Below are positions 1 through 10,233 of a DNA stretch of 64,000 nt, one piece after another. The translations under genes were made by a program, and so were the position numbers. The notes under the pieces are model-generated. The model had not been told where the DNA came from. It ran no database searches and saw only the letters and a program-made list of their open reading frames with translations. Source of the DNA: an uncultured Bacteroides sp. (GTDB lineage Bacteria > Bacteroidota > Bacteroidia > Bacteroidales > Bacteroidaceae); assembly GCF_937912035.1 (NCBI RefSeq), contig NZ_CALDPF010000036.1, positions 62,001 to 126,000 on the forward strand, read 5' to 3'. Positions within the stretch are counted from its first letter, which is position 1, and each line of letters opens with the position of its first letter.

Positions 1-426
1 GTCAACATGAAACCACAGACACACACACAGATTATAGTGTCAGGAGGTAATCTGAATAAGGCGAACATAGCCGTAAGATTCAAGAACAGACTGATATATA
101 CACAACTCGGTGCATCAATGATTTTAGGTGAACTTACCGACAAAGCTTCTGTGGCCGGCATATACAGAACCGGACTTGCATTTCCAATAATAAAAGACAG
201 ACTGCACCTGAATACTGATATTGGATATTGCCATATAGAGACTTTAGGCAATTCAGACGTTCCAAACAGATTATATGCCATACAGCCAAGAATCGGACTG
301 GAATATAACCCAATGAAAAAGATAGGAATATTCATAGCCGGAGGTTACTCATGGGAAAGAACATACAAAAACAATCTGGCATATTCCAGACATCCTATAG
401 TAGAAGCGGGACTTGTATTCTTCTAA
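1..426 (+). CDS. C-terminal part of an outer-membrane beta-barrel-like protein (5' end outside window)
   Basis: The reading frame is open to the left edge, so the first visible ATG at 7 is probably internal. The roughly 140 visible residues alternate polar and hydrophobic positions in short strands and end in a terminal Phe-Phe, as outer-membrane beta-barrels of Bacteroidota often do. I recognise no named family, and the substrate or role is unknown. A strong hairpin follows about 60 bp after the stop. Confidence 0.5.
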   Translation, partial: VNMKPQTHTQIIVSGGNLNKANIAVRFKNRLIYTQLGASMILGELTDKASVAGIYRTGLAFPIIKDRLHLNTDIGYCHIETLGNSDVPNRLYAIQPRIGLEYNPMKKIGIFIAGGYSWERTYKNNLAYSRHPIVEAGLVFF

Positions 427-485
427 ATAAAAAACATTTGTAATTTTAATCAGAAGTTTTACAATCACCCCAAAAAAGATAAATA

Positions 486-533
486 TTTAATGGCATTTAA
501 GCAGTGTTTAAACGCTGTTTAAATGCCATTAAA
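486..533. terminator. Bidirectional hairpin between convergent genes
   Basis: A 19-bp stem (486-504 pairs with 515-533, one G-T wobble) encloses a 10-base loop. It lies between the plus-strand gene ending at 426 and the minus-strand GH3 gene ending at 554, so it can serve both. Its loop and right arm contain the TTTAAACGCTGTTTAAA word that recurs elsewhere in the window. Confidence 0.7.
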
Positions 534-553
534 ATAATAATATAATCGAGATT

Positions 554-2797
554 TTAATTCAAAACAGAGAATTCTGCCGACAAACCTTCAGCACTGTTAG
601 TACCGACCCACAGTTTGAAGTCACCAGGTTCAACACCGTAAGTCATATCGTAACGCCAGAAAGACAAATCTGAAACAGGAAGAGTGAATGTTACAGTCTT
701 GCTTTCTCCAGCCTTAAGTTCCACTCTCTGGAAAGCCTTAAGTTCTTTAACCGGACGAGTGACAGTACCAACCTTATCCTGTACATATAACTGTACAACT
801 TCAGTACCGTCATACTTGCCAGAATTCTTAATGTTTACACTTACGTTAACCTCTCCGTCAACTGTAAGCTTATCCGAAACTAATTTCATGTCACTGTACT
901 CAAATTTAGTGTACGACAGACCGTATCCGAACGGGAACAAAGGAGAATTTCCCGCATCAAGATAGAACGAACGGCATCCTACCGAAGTCTGTCCAGCCTC
1001 AACCGGGATTTCATCGATAAGCATCTCTGTAGGATTTGCAGGACGTCCTGTGTTGTTATGAGCATAATAGATTGGGGCCTGACCTGTCATACGAGGAAAT
1101 GTAACAGGAGTCTTTCCACTAGGATTAACCTTTCCGAAAAGGATGTCTGCAATGGCAGGACCACCCATTGTTCCCGGATGGAACGAGTAAAGAACAGCAT
1201 CCGAAGCCTCAACCTCATCAGAAATAGTAAGCTGACGACCTGCCATAACTACAGTTACCACAGGTTTGCCAGTTGATGCAAGCGATTTGATTAACTGACT
1301 CTGTGCTCCTTGCAAATCAAGATTTGCCAAAGAATGAGCCTCACCTGAAAGTATTGATTCTTCACCCACGAAACATACCACAACGTCTGCACGGCGTGCC
1401 GCATTTACAGCCTTTGCAATGCCTGCAACATTCTTGTCGCGGCTGTATGCCAATCCTTGTTCGAAGATTACGTTCACCTTGTCGCCATACATTTCCCTGA
1501 TAGCCTTCAGAGGTGTCTGTGTATGTTCCTTTTCACCATCGAACACCCATGTACCCATCTGCTCGTATGGAGCATCAGCCATAGGGCCAACCACTGCAAC
1601 AGTCTTAACCTTGTCAGTAAGCGGCAATGTCTGTGCATCATTCTTCAGAAGGATAACCGACTGCTCTGCCGCTGTCTTTGCTATTTGCAAATGTGCATCG
1701 GCATATTTCACAGTCTGAGGAGTGACAACATAAGGATTTTCAAACAATCCCAAACGGAATTTCAGACGAAGGATGTTTCTCACCGCATTGTCTATAGTCT
1801 CCATTGAAACCTTCTTCTCTGCAACAGACTGTTTCAGATTTTTGATGAAAGTTTCGCTCACCATTTCCATATCCACTCCGGCATTTACAGACTTCTCTGC
1901 AGCATCCTTTCCATCAGTGCAAAAACCATGATTAATCATTTCTGCAGCAGAAGCCCAGTCTGTTACCACCATACCATCGTATTTCCATTCGTCACGAAGA
2001 ACATCTTTCAGGACAAACTTGTTGGCTGTAGAAGGTACACCGTCATTATCATTGAATGATGTCATAAAAGTTGCACATCCGGCTTCAACGGCAGCCTTGA
2101 AAGGAGGAAGATATACATTACGAAGCACACGTTCAGGAATAAAAGTCGAATTATAGTCTTTACCACCTTCGGCAGCACCGTATGCCACAAAGTGTTTTGC
2201 ACAGGCTGCAATAGATGTAGGATCATTCAAAGAATCTCCCTGATATCCCTTTACCATTGCTGCACCCATTACTGAACTAAGATAAGGATCCTCACCACAG
2301 CTTTCGGCAATACGTCCCCAGCGTGAATCGCGAGATATGTCTATCATAGGTGCAAATGTCCAGCGAATACCATCTGAAGAAGCTTCAACAGCTGCTACAC
2401 GAGCTCCTTTTTCTGCTATTTCCGGATTGAAAGTTGCAGCCTGCCCCAATGGTATAGGAAAAATAGTCTTATAGCCATGAATGACATCGCGCGAAACAAG
2501 AATAGGAATACCTAAACGAGATTCTTCTACAGCAATTTTCTGGATTTTATTTACTTCTTCCGGATTTACGACATTAAGGATTGAACCAACCTCACCTTTG
2601 CGTACACGTTCTGCCAATTCATCAAAATCCCATGGACTGAGCTGATTCATCTGACCTAGTTTCTCTTCAATTGTCATCTGACCAAGTAATGCTTCTACTC
2701 TTGATTCGATATAAGAATCTTTATTGATATTGCCTTTCTCTGAGCAAGCAAACAATGACATTGCCAGAAAGGCTGATGTAATAAATCTCATTTTCAT
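554..2797 (-). CDS. Glycoside hydrolase family 3 beta-glucosidase (lipoprotein)
   Basis: A BglX-like enzyme expected to release glucose from the non-reducing end of beta-glucan oligosaccharides. The 747 residues begin with a lipoprotein signal (lipobox SLFAC, Cys18). The GH3 TIM-barrel follows, with the KHF substrate-binding motif near residue 200 and catalytic Asp280 in GMVVTDW. Next come the alpha/beta sandwich domain and a C-terminal fibronectin III-like domain. It is the last gene of the PUL, downstream of a GH16 endo-glucanase. Family and full length are clear; beta-1,3 specificity is inferred from the neighbours. Confidence 0.93.
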   Translation of the reverse strand: MKMRFITSAFLAMSLFACSEKGNINKDSYIESRVEALLGQMTIEEKLGQMNQLSPWDFDELAERVRKGEVGSILNVVNPEEVNKIQKIAVEESRLGIPILVSRDVIHGYKTIFPIPLGQAATFNPEIAEKGARVAAVEASSDGIRWTFAPMIDISRDSRWGRIAESCGEDPYLSSVMGAAMVKGYQGDSLNDPTSIAACAKHFVAYGAAEGGKDYNSTFIPERVLRNVYLPPFKAAVEAGCATFMTSFNDNDGVPSTANKFVLKDVLRDEWKYDGMVVTDWASAAEMINHGFCTDGKDAAEKSVNAGVDMEMVSETFIKNLKQSVAEKKVSMETIDNAVRNILRLKFRLGLFENPYVVTPQTVKYADAHLQIAKTAAEQSVILLKNDAQTLPLTDKVKTVAVVGPMADAPYEQMGTWVFDGEKEHTQTPLKAIREMYGDKVNVIFEQGLAYSRDKNVAGIAKAVNAARRADVVVCFVGEESILSGEAHSLANLDLQGAQSQLIKSLASTGKPVVTVVMAGRQLTISDEVEASDAVLYSFHPGTMGGPAIADILFGKVNPSGKTPVTFPRMTGQAPIYYAHNNTGRPANPTEMLIDEIPVEAGQTSVGCRSFYLDAGNSPLFPFGYGLSYTKFEYSDMKLVSDKLTVDGEVNVSVNIKNSGKYDGTEVVQLYVQDKVGTVTRPVKELKAFQRVELKAGESKTVTFTLPVSDLSFWRYDMTYGVEPGDFKLWVGTNSAEGLSAEFSVLN

Positions 2798-2833
2798 AAT
2801 GCAATTAACTATTACAGTTTATTTTAATTTCAA

Positions 2834-3946
2834 TTATTTCTTTTGGAAAACTCTAACATAATCTATCTGATAAGTAGCCGGTAGACAAGATTCATCAACA
2901 CCTTGAGCCCCTCCCCAGAATCCGCCCCATGCGAGGTTTAATTTCAGATAAAATGGTACATTGAACGGCCAAGTATCTTTATCGCCTTTTTTATCATTAG
3001 GATAATAAAACAACTCCTTACCATCCACAAAAGTCTTTATGTAATCTTCTGTCCATTCCAGAGCATACACGTGAAACTCTGTCTGGCTTCCTTCTACCAA
3101 TACTTCTTTTGTCTTCTGTGTTCCTATGCTATGGTTATATGCCTTGGTATGAATGGATGATGACACATACTCTGGATTATATCCAACTTCTTCCATGATA
3201 TCTATCTCTCCATCATCAGGCCATGTATTGAACTCCTTAGGCATCATCCAAAAAGCAGGCCATGTACCCTTACCCTTCGGCAGTTTTAGTCTGGCTTCGA
3301 AATAACCATACTTCCAACTCTCTTTAGAATTAATTCGTATAGAGTAAACTTCATCTCCGGCTTTTTTAGCTATAATACTGAAAATACCCTCACTGACTTC
3401 TGCGCATGTCACGCCATTCTTCGAACCTGGGATATAATTCTGGATTTCGTTATTTCCCCATCCGTTATCACCAGTTTCGTAATACCAAAGCGATTCATCC
3501 GGTGCATCAAATTTAGAATCATTAAATTCATCATGCCATACCAAACGATATCCTTCGGGTACAGATATATCAGATGTATCCAATTCTGGGGCAGCTTCCT
3601 GAACAACAGATATTCCTTTTCTTGTTGTACCTGACTTAACAGTTATATCAGCTGTACGCACCTCAAAATCTTTATTTTCATCTACTATAATATCTACTGT
3701 CCCATTCTTTTCTGTACTTCCATTGACATTACACACTATCCAATCGGCATCAGAATAAGCGGTCCATTCACTACCTGCCTCAACGGAAACAGTTTGTTTG
3801 CCTCCGGTATAAGGAATTTCAATTTCCGTGACAGACAGTTCAAGCAATGTTTCGGCAGCAGCACTTTCACTACTGCCTCCACATCCGCTTATAAGAATAA
3901 TACCTATAGAAACCAGTGATTTATGTAATACACTTTTTATTTCCAT
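2834..3946 (-). CDS. GH16 endo-beta-glucanase (laminarinase-like) with BACON domain
   Basis: A 370-residue lipoprotein (lipobox LISGC). A BACON domain occupies roughly residues 33-115, recognisable by SEWTAYSDADWI, and is followed by the GH16 catalytic domain. The signature EIDIMEE gives nucleophile Glu247, Asp249 and acid/base Glu252. This arrangement is typical of GH16 laminarinase/beta-1,3(1,4)-glucanases of Bacteroidota, which cut long glucans at the cell surface. It sits 8 bp after the surface glycan-binding gene and 36 bp before the GH3 gene. The family call is firm; the exact linkage specificity is not readable. Confidence 0.92.
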   Translation of the reverse strand: MEIKSVLHKSLVSIGIILISGCGGSSESAAAETLLELSVTEIEIPYTGGKQTVSVEAGSEWTAYSDADWIVCNVNGSTEKNGTVDIIVDENKDFEVRTADITVKSGTTRKGISVVQEAAPELDTSDISVPEGYRLVWHDEFNDSKFDAPDESLWYYETGDNGWGNNEIQNYIPGSKNGVTCAEVSEGIFSIIAKKAGDEVYSIRINSKESWKYGYFEARLKLPKGKGTWPAFWMMPKEFNTWPDDGEIDIMEEVGYNPEYVSSSIHTKAYNHSIGTQKTKEVLVEGSQTEFHVYALEWTEDYIKTFVDGKELFYYPNDKKGDKDTWPFNVPFYLKLNLAWGGFWGGAQGVDESCLPATYQIDYVRVFQKK

Positions 3947-3954
3947 ATTAAAAA

Positions 3955-5319
3955 TTATTCTCTATGAGTTTGAAGTATAATATCTTTTATCACAACATCT
4001 GTAGATGCCGGGTTACCTCCAAAGTCGAATACCAACTTGGCTTTTGTAATATCTACTCCAGGAACATTTATAGCTTTTACCACTACATCTTCACCAGCCA
4101 GCAATTGAGCGTTTTTCTGGAATAAGAACAAATCATCATTGTCTGTCTGTGCCAGTTTTACTGTTGCAGAAGCTATTTCATTAGTAGAATTAAGAACTAC
4201 CTTAAAATCATATTCCTGTTCAGGATCAAGAGCCAATGCCTCTGTTGTAAATATTACCTGATTTTGCCATTGTTCGCTTGTAGCTTCAGGGAAACTAAGT
4301 GAATATTCATTTCCGTTAGTCTGCATTTCAGGGTTGTCAATCTGTGCCCATCCCGGTGCATAATAGAATGAAGCGGTAAAGTTTGCACTATTCCACATAT
4401 TATCTTCACTGTCAACATCCACCCAGGCAGGTTCCGGAGTATCATCAACTTCAGGGACTACTGTTCCGTCATCATTTGCATGATCTTTAAGAACGATACT
4501 TTCAACTGTAATATCCGTTGAAGCCTGATTGCCACCAAAATCCAAAACCAACTGTAAATTACTAATGTCCTTACCCTGCATATCACTCTTCCAGTAGCAC
4601 AAAGGCTCATTGGCTGTAAGTGATACTCTCTCTGCAAAATAATAAGATTCCGCATCATTCGGATCGGTCAGTTTAACAGTAACCCCAGGATGATCTGTTG
4701 TAGAACTGATAATTACAGAGAAATCATAATTTGAAGAAGAAACTGTAGCCATGTCAGTATTAATGAACATCTGAGCCTGCCACTGTTCTGATGTAGCCTC
4801 TGTCAGACTGACAGTAAAACCACCTTCTATTGCTGTATATGACGGATCTCCTATTTGCGTCCATCCCGGTGCATAGTAGAAAGTAGGTTCATTAACAGCA
4901 GCCGTTTTCCACATATTGAAATCAGAGTCATAAACGAAACCTCCGAAACCGTTCATGATTGTCTTGTCTATATGAAATGTTTTTACAACAGAGCCATCGC
5001 TTACGCCATTATAATTTGACACCTTTACTTCTATACTGTAGTCACCGGCCTTGCGATAATATTTTGTAAATGACTGAAGGGTAGAATATTGCTTACCGTC
5101 AATAATCCACACGGGCATTGCACCTTTTCCTGTAAACGAGAAAGTTACATTATTCGTTTCCTGATCTACAGTAATAACAATATTGTCTTCATAATCTGCA
5201 ATCAAAGGCAGACCAGCTTCTGTAGGTGCTTCAATTTTGTCGGATGTACATGATGACATGCCACAAGAAAGAGTAGCCGCAAGCACCATGCAATTCAAAA
5301 ATCCATATATATTTTTCAT
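3955..5319 (-). CDS. Surface glycan-binding lipoprotein with PKD and two CBM-like repeats
   Basis: A 454-residue lipoprotein with a Cys-terminated signal near residue 24. A PKD-like domain (about 40-118) is followed by two homologous beta-sandwich domains (about 130-283 and 305-452). Both repeats carry FYYAPGW, an EATSEQWQ motif and [16 protein letters not shown], so the gene arose by internal duplication. The position after SusD matches the SGBP slot of beta-glucan PULs, and the repeats resemble CBM4-type glucan-binding modules. It should hold polysaccharide at the surface for the GH16 enzyme and SusCD. The binding role is inferred from architecture and context. Confidence 0.8.
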   Translation of the reverse strand: MKNIYGFLNCMVLAATLSCGMSSCTSDKIEAPTEAGLPLIADYEDNIVITVDQETNNVTFSFTGKGAMPVWIIDGKQYSTLQSFTKYYRKAGDYSIEVKVSNYNGVSDGSVVKTFHIDKTIMNGFGGFVYDSDFNMWKTAAVNEPTFYYAPGWTQIGDPSYTAIEGGFTVSLTEATSEQWQAQMFINTDMATVSSSNYDFSVIISSTTDHPGVTVKLTDPNDAESYYFAERVSLTANEPLCYWKSDMQGKDISNLQLVLDFGGNQASTDITVESIVLKDHANDDGTVVPEVDDTPEPAWVDVDSEDNMWNSANFTASFYYAPGWAQIDNPEMQTNGNEYSLSFPEATSEQWQNQVIFTTEALALDPEQEYDFKVVLNSTNEIASATVKLAQTDNDDLFLFQKNAQLLAGEDVVVKAINVPGVDITKAKLVFDFGGNPASTDVVIKDIILQTHRE

Positions 5320-5336
5320 ACTTATAATTTTAAGAA

Positions 5337-6854
5337 TTAATAATTATTTTGAGTCAATGTACCTTGTGCCGCATCTATTTCACTCTGTGGTATAGGCAGA
5401 TATTTTTTACTCTCTGTCCATGTATTTGTACGATAGCCATAACTGTCAGGAACAAGAACAGTTGAAGCTTTGCCTGTACGTATCAAATCCCAATAACGTT
5501 TTCCTTCGCCTACGAATTCCAGATGACGTTCATTGATAATATTATCAATAGTAGGTTCCAGTTCTGTCTGAAGACCTGCACGCTTACGAACATCATTCAG
5601 ATATTTCTTTGCATCTGTCAGGTTTCCGTTTGTTCTTACCAACAGTTCAGCAGCATTAAGCAATGTTTCCGAATATCTGTAAATACGTAGATTGTTATTC
5701 CAGTTCAACTGAGCATCAGCTTTCTGATCCTTGTTATTGCCAGAAATTGCAGCATATTTTTCGAGGAACAAACCTGTGTCCTGATAACGCTTGTTGTAAG
5801 TTACTCCTGTAGCTCCAGCATTGAAACAAGTTGCATCGCGACGTGTGTCGTTGTTGGCATACATATCGTAAGTTTCCTGTCTTACAGGGCAGAATCCCCA
5901 ACCCTGGTCATGTCCTTCTGTTCCGTCAGGCCATGTATGAGGACTAATCAATGTCGGTAAAACCGTTCCTCCTGCAACCAATGGAGAACTCCATGAACGT
6001 ACGGCGTTATCGTCCTTATAAATAACTTCAAATATTGATTCCTTACTCCATTCACCTTCTTCTTTAAAAATAGAAGTATAATCTTCTACCAGATCATAAT
6101 CCGGAGAAGCAATTATCTCCTGCATATATTTTAGAGCTTTGGCAAAACGCGATTCATCATTCTGATACATTACTATTTCTGCATAAAGCATATAAACCAT
6201 AGCTTTTGTAACTCTACCATAATTTTCTGAAGTTTCCTTCATAGGCAGAACGTCCATGTCAATAACAGTTTCAAGATCTGTAATGATATTGTTGTAAACA
6301 TCATCAGCCTTCAGCTGTTCTGCCAAATATGGAGAAGTCAGATTATCTGTATAATATGGTATATTCCCCCAGAACTTCCACAACCAATTATAATAGAATA
6401 CTCTCAAAGTCAATGCCTGTGCTTTATAGTAATTTGCATTCTCTTCTGTTACATCCTCAGCCCATGTAAGATAAAGCATAACATCATTACAGCGTTTCAC
6501 TCCACTATACGCATCAGTCCACAATCCTGCCATTACATAAGTAGGAATAGCCTCATAGTTCATCATCAGATGCCATGTTCTGTTGTCTGTCTTATCCTGT
6601 CCTCCTACCCATATATCATCTGCCATAATATCACTCATGATATTTACCGGGTTATATTCGTTCATAGCCCAATCTGGCCAGTGTAAAGGATCGTATGCTG
6701 CAACTACAGCTTCCTGTATATGTTCGTCTGTAGTAAAATAAGACTCTATTGTTTCATTTACCGGTGATTCTACTTCAAGGAATGAATCAGAACATCCGGA
6801 ATTTATTAAAGCTAGTGACAATGCGCCTGCCAAAAGGATATTATATTGTTTCAT
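5337..6854 (-). CDS. SusD/RagB family nutrient-binding outer-membrane lipoprotein
   Basis: The lid component of a SusCD importer, which binds glycan and closes over the TonB-dependent channel. The start is placed at the ATG at 6854, which opens a lipoprotein signal (MKQYNILL..., lipobox INSGC). The frame extends to 6881 but would then add nine charged residues before the signal. The TPR-like N-terminal half and the C-terminal motif [19 protein letters not shown] are classic SusD. It directly follows susC, with 26 bp between the susC stop and this start. Confidence 0.95.
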   Translation of the reverse strand: MKQYNILLAGALSLALINSGCSDSFLEVESPVNETIESYFTTDEHIQEAVVAAYDPLHWPDWAMNEYNPVNIMSDIMADDIWVGGQDKTDNRTWHLMMNYEAIPTYVMAGLWTDAYSGVKRCNDVMLYLTWAEDVTEENANYYKAQALTLRVFYYNWLWKFWGNIPYYTDNLTSPYLAEQLKADDVYNNIITDLETVIDMDVLPMKETSENYGRVTKAMVYMLYAEIVMYQNDESRFAKALKYMQEIIASPDYDLVEDYTSIFKEEGEWSKESIFEVIYKDDNAVRSWSSPLVAGGTVLPTLISPHTWPDGTEGHDQGWGFCPVRQETYDMYANNDTRRDATCFNAGATGVTYNKRYQDTGLFLEKYAAISGNNKDQKADAQLNWNNNLRIYRYSETLLNAAELLVRTNGNLTDAKKYLNDVRKRAGLQTELEPTIDNIINERHLEFVGEGKRYWDLIRTGKASTVLVPDSYGYRTNTWTESKKYLPIPQSEIDAAQGTLTQNNY

Positions 6855-6880
6855 ATTACTTCGATATAGATAATTAAACA

Positions 6881-9800
6881 TTAGAAACTAAGATTTGCTC
6901 CGATTGTAAATACTCTGGCCTGTGGATAAACTCCATAGTCAATACCAAGTGATGTACCACCTGAAGAAATTTCAGGATCAAATCCGTGATATTTTGTAAA
7001 TGTCAGAAGGTTTTCAGCTGCCACATATACTCTCAATGAAGAGATGAATACCTTGCTGGTCAGACTCTTAGGAAGAGTGTATCCCAACTGGATATTTTTC
7101 AGGCGAATGTAGCTGCCATCGTAAACATACAAATCGGAAGACTGCCAGTTAACATTATCACCTACCACAAATCTAGGAATTCTATTCGATGTTCCTTCAC
7201 CAGTCCATCTTCCAAGCATCCATGAAGGTAGATTACTTGCTGAAATATCAGTACGGCGTGTTGCATCGAAAATATCATTTCCTGCTGTACCCTGCCACAT
7301 CATAGAGAAATCAAAATTCTTCCATGAAGCATTAAAATTCAATCCAAATGTCCAGTCAGGCATACCTTTACCTATATATGTTCTGTCATCTTCATTTATA
7401 ACTCCATTGCCATCAACATCAACAAATCTTACATCACCAGGAACAGCATCAGGCTGAAGCAATTCTCCATCAGAATTTGTATATGAATTTACTTCTGAAT
7501 AATTCTGGAAAATACCGTCTGTCTTATATCCATAAAAATATGGGAAAGGCATTCCATTTTGAGCACGGCTTATAGTACCTGCTCCCTGGAAAGAATCAAG
7601 ATTTGCCCAACCGGAATCATTGCCATATTCAATAAGTTTATTCTTCAGATATGTAGCATTTCCTGCTATTCTGAAATTCCAGTCAGAAACATTAAACTTA
7701 TAAGATAATTCCATTTCAAGACCACTGTTTTCCATCTTACCAACGTTTCCTATTGGCTTAGTTTCACCCACATATGAAGGGATATTCATAGTCATCAACA
7801 TACCGTTGGTAGTTTTCTTATAATAATCGGCTGTAAAAGTCAACGCATTATTGAAGAAACCGAAATCAAGACCGAAGTCAATCTGTTCAGATTCTTCCCA
7901 TCTTAAATCAGGATTGGCAAGGCCACTTGCCTTAACACCATTAACAACAGATTCTGACGCTCCAAATATAGCATTGTTGCCTGTAGATGTAAGTACTGTA
8001 TAACGGAAATTACCGATATTCTCGTTACCGTTCTTACCCCAAGAAAGACGTACTTTAGTAGAAGACAACCAGTCCGGACGTTTCTGCATAAACTCTTCAT
8101 TAGTAAGATTCCATCCTAATGAGAATGACGGGAACACAGCATAGTGATTATTCGAACCGAAACGAGATGAACCGTCACGACGTACTGTAACCTGCAACAT
8201 ATAACGTTCATCATAGTTGTAGCTTGCTCGTGCAAAAAGAGATGCCAAAGCTGACGGTTCTGTTGGAGCACCTGCCGAATCACGGTCTCCATTTTCAGCA
8301 AGACCACTACTTGCATCTATATACGGACGATCATAATTGATGATGTCGTTTCTTGAGCCCCACAAATATGAACCTGTAGTTTTTTTGGCTGATTGTCCCA
8401 ATATCACAGAGAAACTATGTTTATCAAGTGTCTTATCATACATCAACACATTTTCCAACTGCCAAACCAAACCGTCATATTTATCAGAATATGCAGTAGA
8501 ACGTGTTGAATAGCCTCCATTTCTCAAATAATATTTAGGAGTATATCCGTCATTTCCCCAAAATGAAAGGTCTGCACCAAAAGAAGATTTAAACTTCAAA
8601 TTATCCCATATCTGCAATTCAGCAGAGAAATTAGCTACAAATTTATGACTCCACCCTTTACTTCCAGGCAAAGACAAGTTTGCCAAAGGATTTGTCATTT
8701 CACCATACTCTGAACCAGGAATACTAAATAACTTGCCATTATTTGGATCGTACATCGGAGTATAGCCTTCTGTATTTGCATATTTGTCCAACTGTGCTTG
8801 CGCTGCATCGCCTTCGTCGTAAACTGTCAATATAGGAGAAAGAGCCAACGCAGAACCCAAAGGAGAACCCCATGTAGAATTGGCATCTATAGAAGTACTC
8901 TCGATATGAGCATATGAAAGATTTGATGTAACTTTCAGGCTGTTCAGCCAATTTCTATTTTTACTTTCATCAAATAAAGTATAAATAGTATTACTTCTAA
9001 GAGTAAGTCTATCATAATTTGAACGACCGTAATTACCTCCGACAATACCATCCTGAGTGTAATAACCAGCAGAGAACAGATAACTTACTTTTTCATTTGC
9101 ACCGCTTACACTCAACTGATGATTCATTACAGGAGCATTGCTATTGAATACTGCATCCTGCCAGTCTGTACCTTCACCGTATGAATAAGGATCATTATAT
9201 TTAGGAGCCAACCCTGCATTCATATATCCCTCGTTAATCATCATGGCATATTCGGATGCATTGAGAACATCACGTTTCTTCCAGGCATTCTGCCAACCGT
9301 ATGAGAAATCATAGTTTACCTTAGTAGCTCCAACTTTACCTGTCTTTGTCGTTACCAAGATTACTCCGTTCGCTGCACGGGCACCATATACAGCACCAGA
9401 AGCAGCATCCTTCAATACTTCTATAGAAGCGATATCATTAGGGTTCAGATAATCCAATCCACCTTCAATCGGCATTCCGTCAACAATGTACAACGGATCT
9501 GAGTTGTTGATTGTTCCGATACCACGAACTCGTATCTGTGCAGCAGCACCAGGCTGACCGGATGATGAAGTGACTGTGACACCAGCTGCCAAACCTTTCA
9601 AAGCATTATCCATACGTACAGGAGCTGCTGCCGCCAAATCGTCTGATGAAACTTTGGCTATTGAAGCGGTTACAACACTTTTTTTCTGAACGCCATAACC
9701 TACAACCACCACCTCTTCCAGAGTTTCAGAATCTTCTTTCAATACAACATTAATAGGAGTCTCATCGTTTACTGTCACCGATTGTGTCACATATCCTATA

Positions 9801-10051
9801 TAAGATATTTCCAATACAGCACCTTTATCTACACCATTAATAATAAAATTACCGTCTATATCGGTAATAGTACCGACTGTAGTACCTTTTACCAATACAC
9901 TTGCTCCTATTACATATTCACCAAGAGCATCCTTTACATTACCTGTAACATTAATCTGTTGTGCGAAAACACCCAACGAGAAGAATAACATCAGGCAACA
10001 GAGAATGAACTTCCGTCCATTTGCCTGCATAAAATTTACTTTTTGTCTCAT
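6881..10051 (-). CDS. SusC/RagA family TonB-linked outer-membrane transporter
   Basis: A 1056-residue TonB-dependent receptor. It has a signal peptide ending near FAQQ, a carboxypeptidase-regulatory-like domain (about 35-110), a TonB-box-like segment around EEVVVVGYG, the plug domain with LYIVDGMP and GAVYGARAANGVILVTTK, and a 22-stranded barrel ending in ANLSF. It imports oligosaccharides together with the SusD partner encoded next. It is the first gene of the PUL operon, and a TACCTTTG box lies upstream. Confidence 0.96.
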   Translation of the reverse strand: MRQKVNFMQANGRKFILCCLMLFFSLGVFAQQINVTGNVKDALGEYVIGASVLVKGTTVGTITDIDGNFIINGVDKGAVLEISYIGYVTQSVTVNDETPINVVLKEDSETLEEVVVVGYGVQKKSVVTASIAKVSSDDLAAAAPVRMDNALKGLAAGVTVTSSSGQPGAAAQIRVRGIGTINNSDPLYIVDGMPIEGGLDYLNPNDIASIEVLKDAASGAVYGARAANGVILVTTKTGKVGATKVNYDFSYGWQNAWKKRDVLNASEYAMMINEGYMNAGLAPKYNDPYSYGEGTDWQDAVFNSNAPVMNHQLSVSGANEKVSYLFSAGYYTQDGIVGGNYGRSNYDRLTLRSNTIYTLFDESKNRNWLNSLKVTSNLSYAHIESTSIDANSTWGSPLGSALALSPILTVYDEGDAAQAQLDKYANTEGYTPMYDPNNGKLFSIPGSEYGEMTNPLANLSLPGSKGWSHKFVANFSAELQIWDNLKFKSSFGADLSFWGNDGYTPKYYLRNGGYSTRSTAYSDKYDGLVWQLENVLMYDKTLDKHSFSVILGQSAKKTTGSYLWGSRNDIINYDRPYIDASSGLAENGDRDSAGAPTEPSALASLFARASYNYDERYMLQVTVRRDGSSRFGSNNHYAVFPSFSLGWNLTNEEFMQKRPDWLSSTKVRLSWGKNGNENIGNFRYTVLTSTGNNAIFGASESVVNGVKASGLANPDLRWEESEQIDFGLDFGFFNNALTFTADYYKKTTNGMLMTMNIPSYVGETKPIGNVGKMENSGLEMELSYKFNVSDWNFRIAGNATYLKNKLIEYGNDSGWANLDSFQGAGTISRAQNGMPFPYFYGYKTDGIFQNYSEVNSYTNSDGELLQPDAVPGDVRFVDVDGNGVINEDDRTYIGKGMPDWTFGLNFNASWKNFDFSMMWQGTAGNDIFDATRRTDISASNLPSWMLGRWTGEGTSNRIPRFVVGDNVNWQSSDLYVYDGSYIRLKNIQLGYTLPKSLTSKVFISSLRVYVAAENLLTFTKYHGFDPEISSGGTSLGIDYGVYPQARVFTIGANLSF

Positions 10052-10098
10052 AAATAAATTTTAAAAGTTAACACTAAATGAATTAATTTCTCTGACAG

Positions 10099-10106
10099 CA
10101 AAGGTA
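10099..10106 (-). promoter_or_regulatory. Bacteroidota -7 box upstream of susC
   Basis: On the minus strand this reads TACCTTTG, matching TAnnTTTG, about 48 bp before the susC ATG. No clear -33 TTG is visible at the usual spacing, as expected for an activator-dependent PUL promoter. Confidence 0.5.
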
Positions 10107-10155
10107 GGTCCTAATTTAATAGTCTGTATATATGAGTAAACAGCAGAAGTAAACC

Positions 10156-10199
10156 AAAAAGGATATTACATCTCTGATTTTCAGAGATATAATATCCTC
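10156..10199 (-). terminator. Rho-independent terminator after the PUL regulator
   Basis: The stem AGGATATTA/TAATATCCT plus inner ATCTCTG/CAGAGAT is followed on the minus strand by a TTTTT run. It lies 35 bp beyond the regulator stop and separates it from the susC promoter. Confidence 0.85.
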
Positions 10200-10233
10200 A
10201 TAAAGTAAACTATAGGTAATATATTGTTATGCT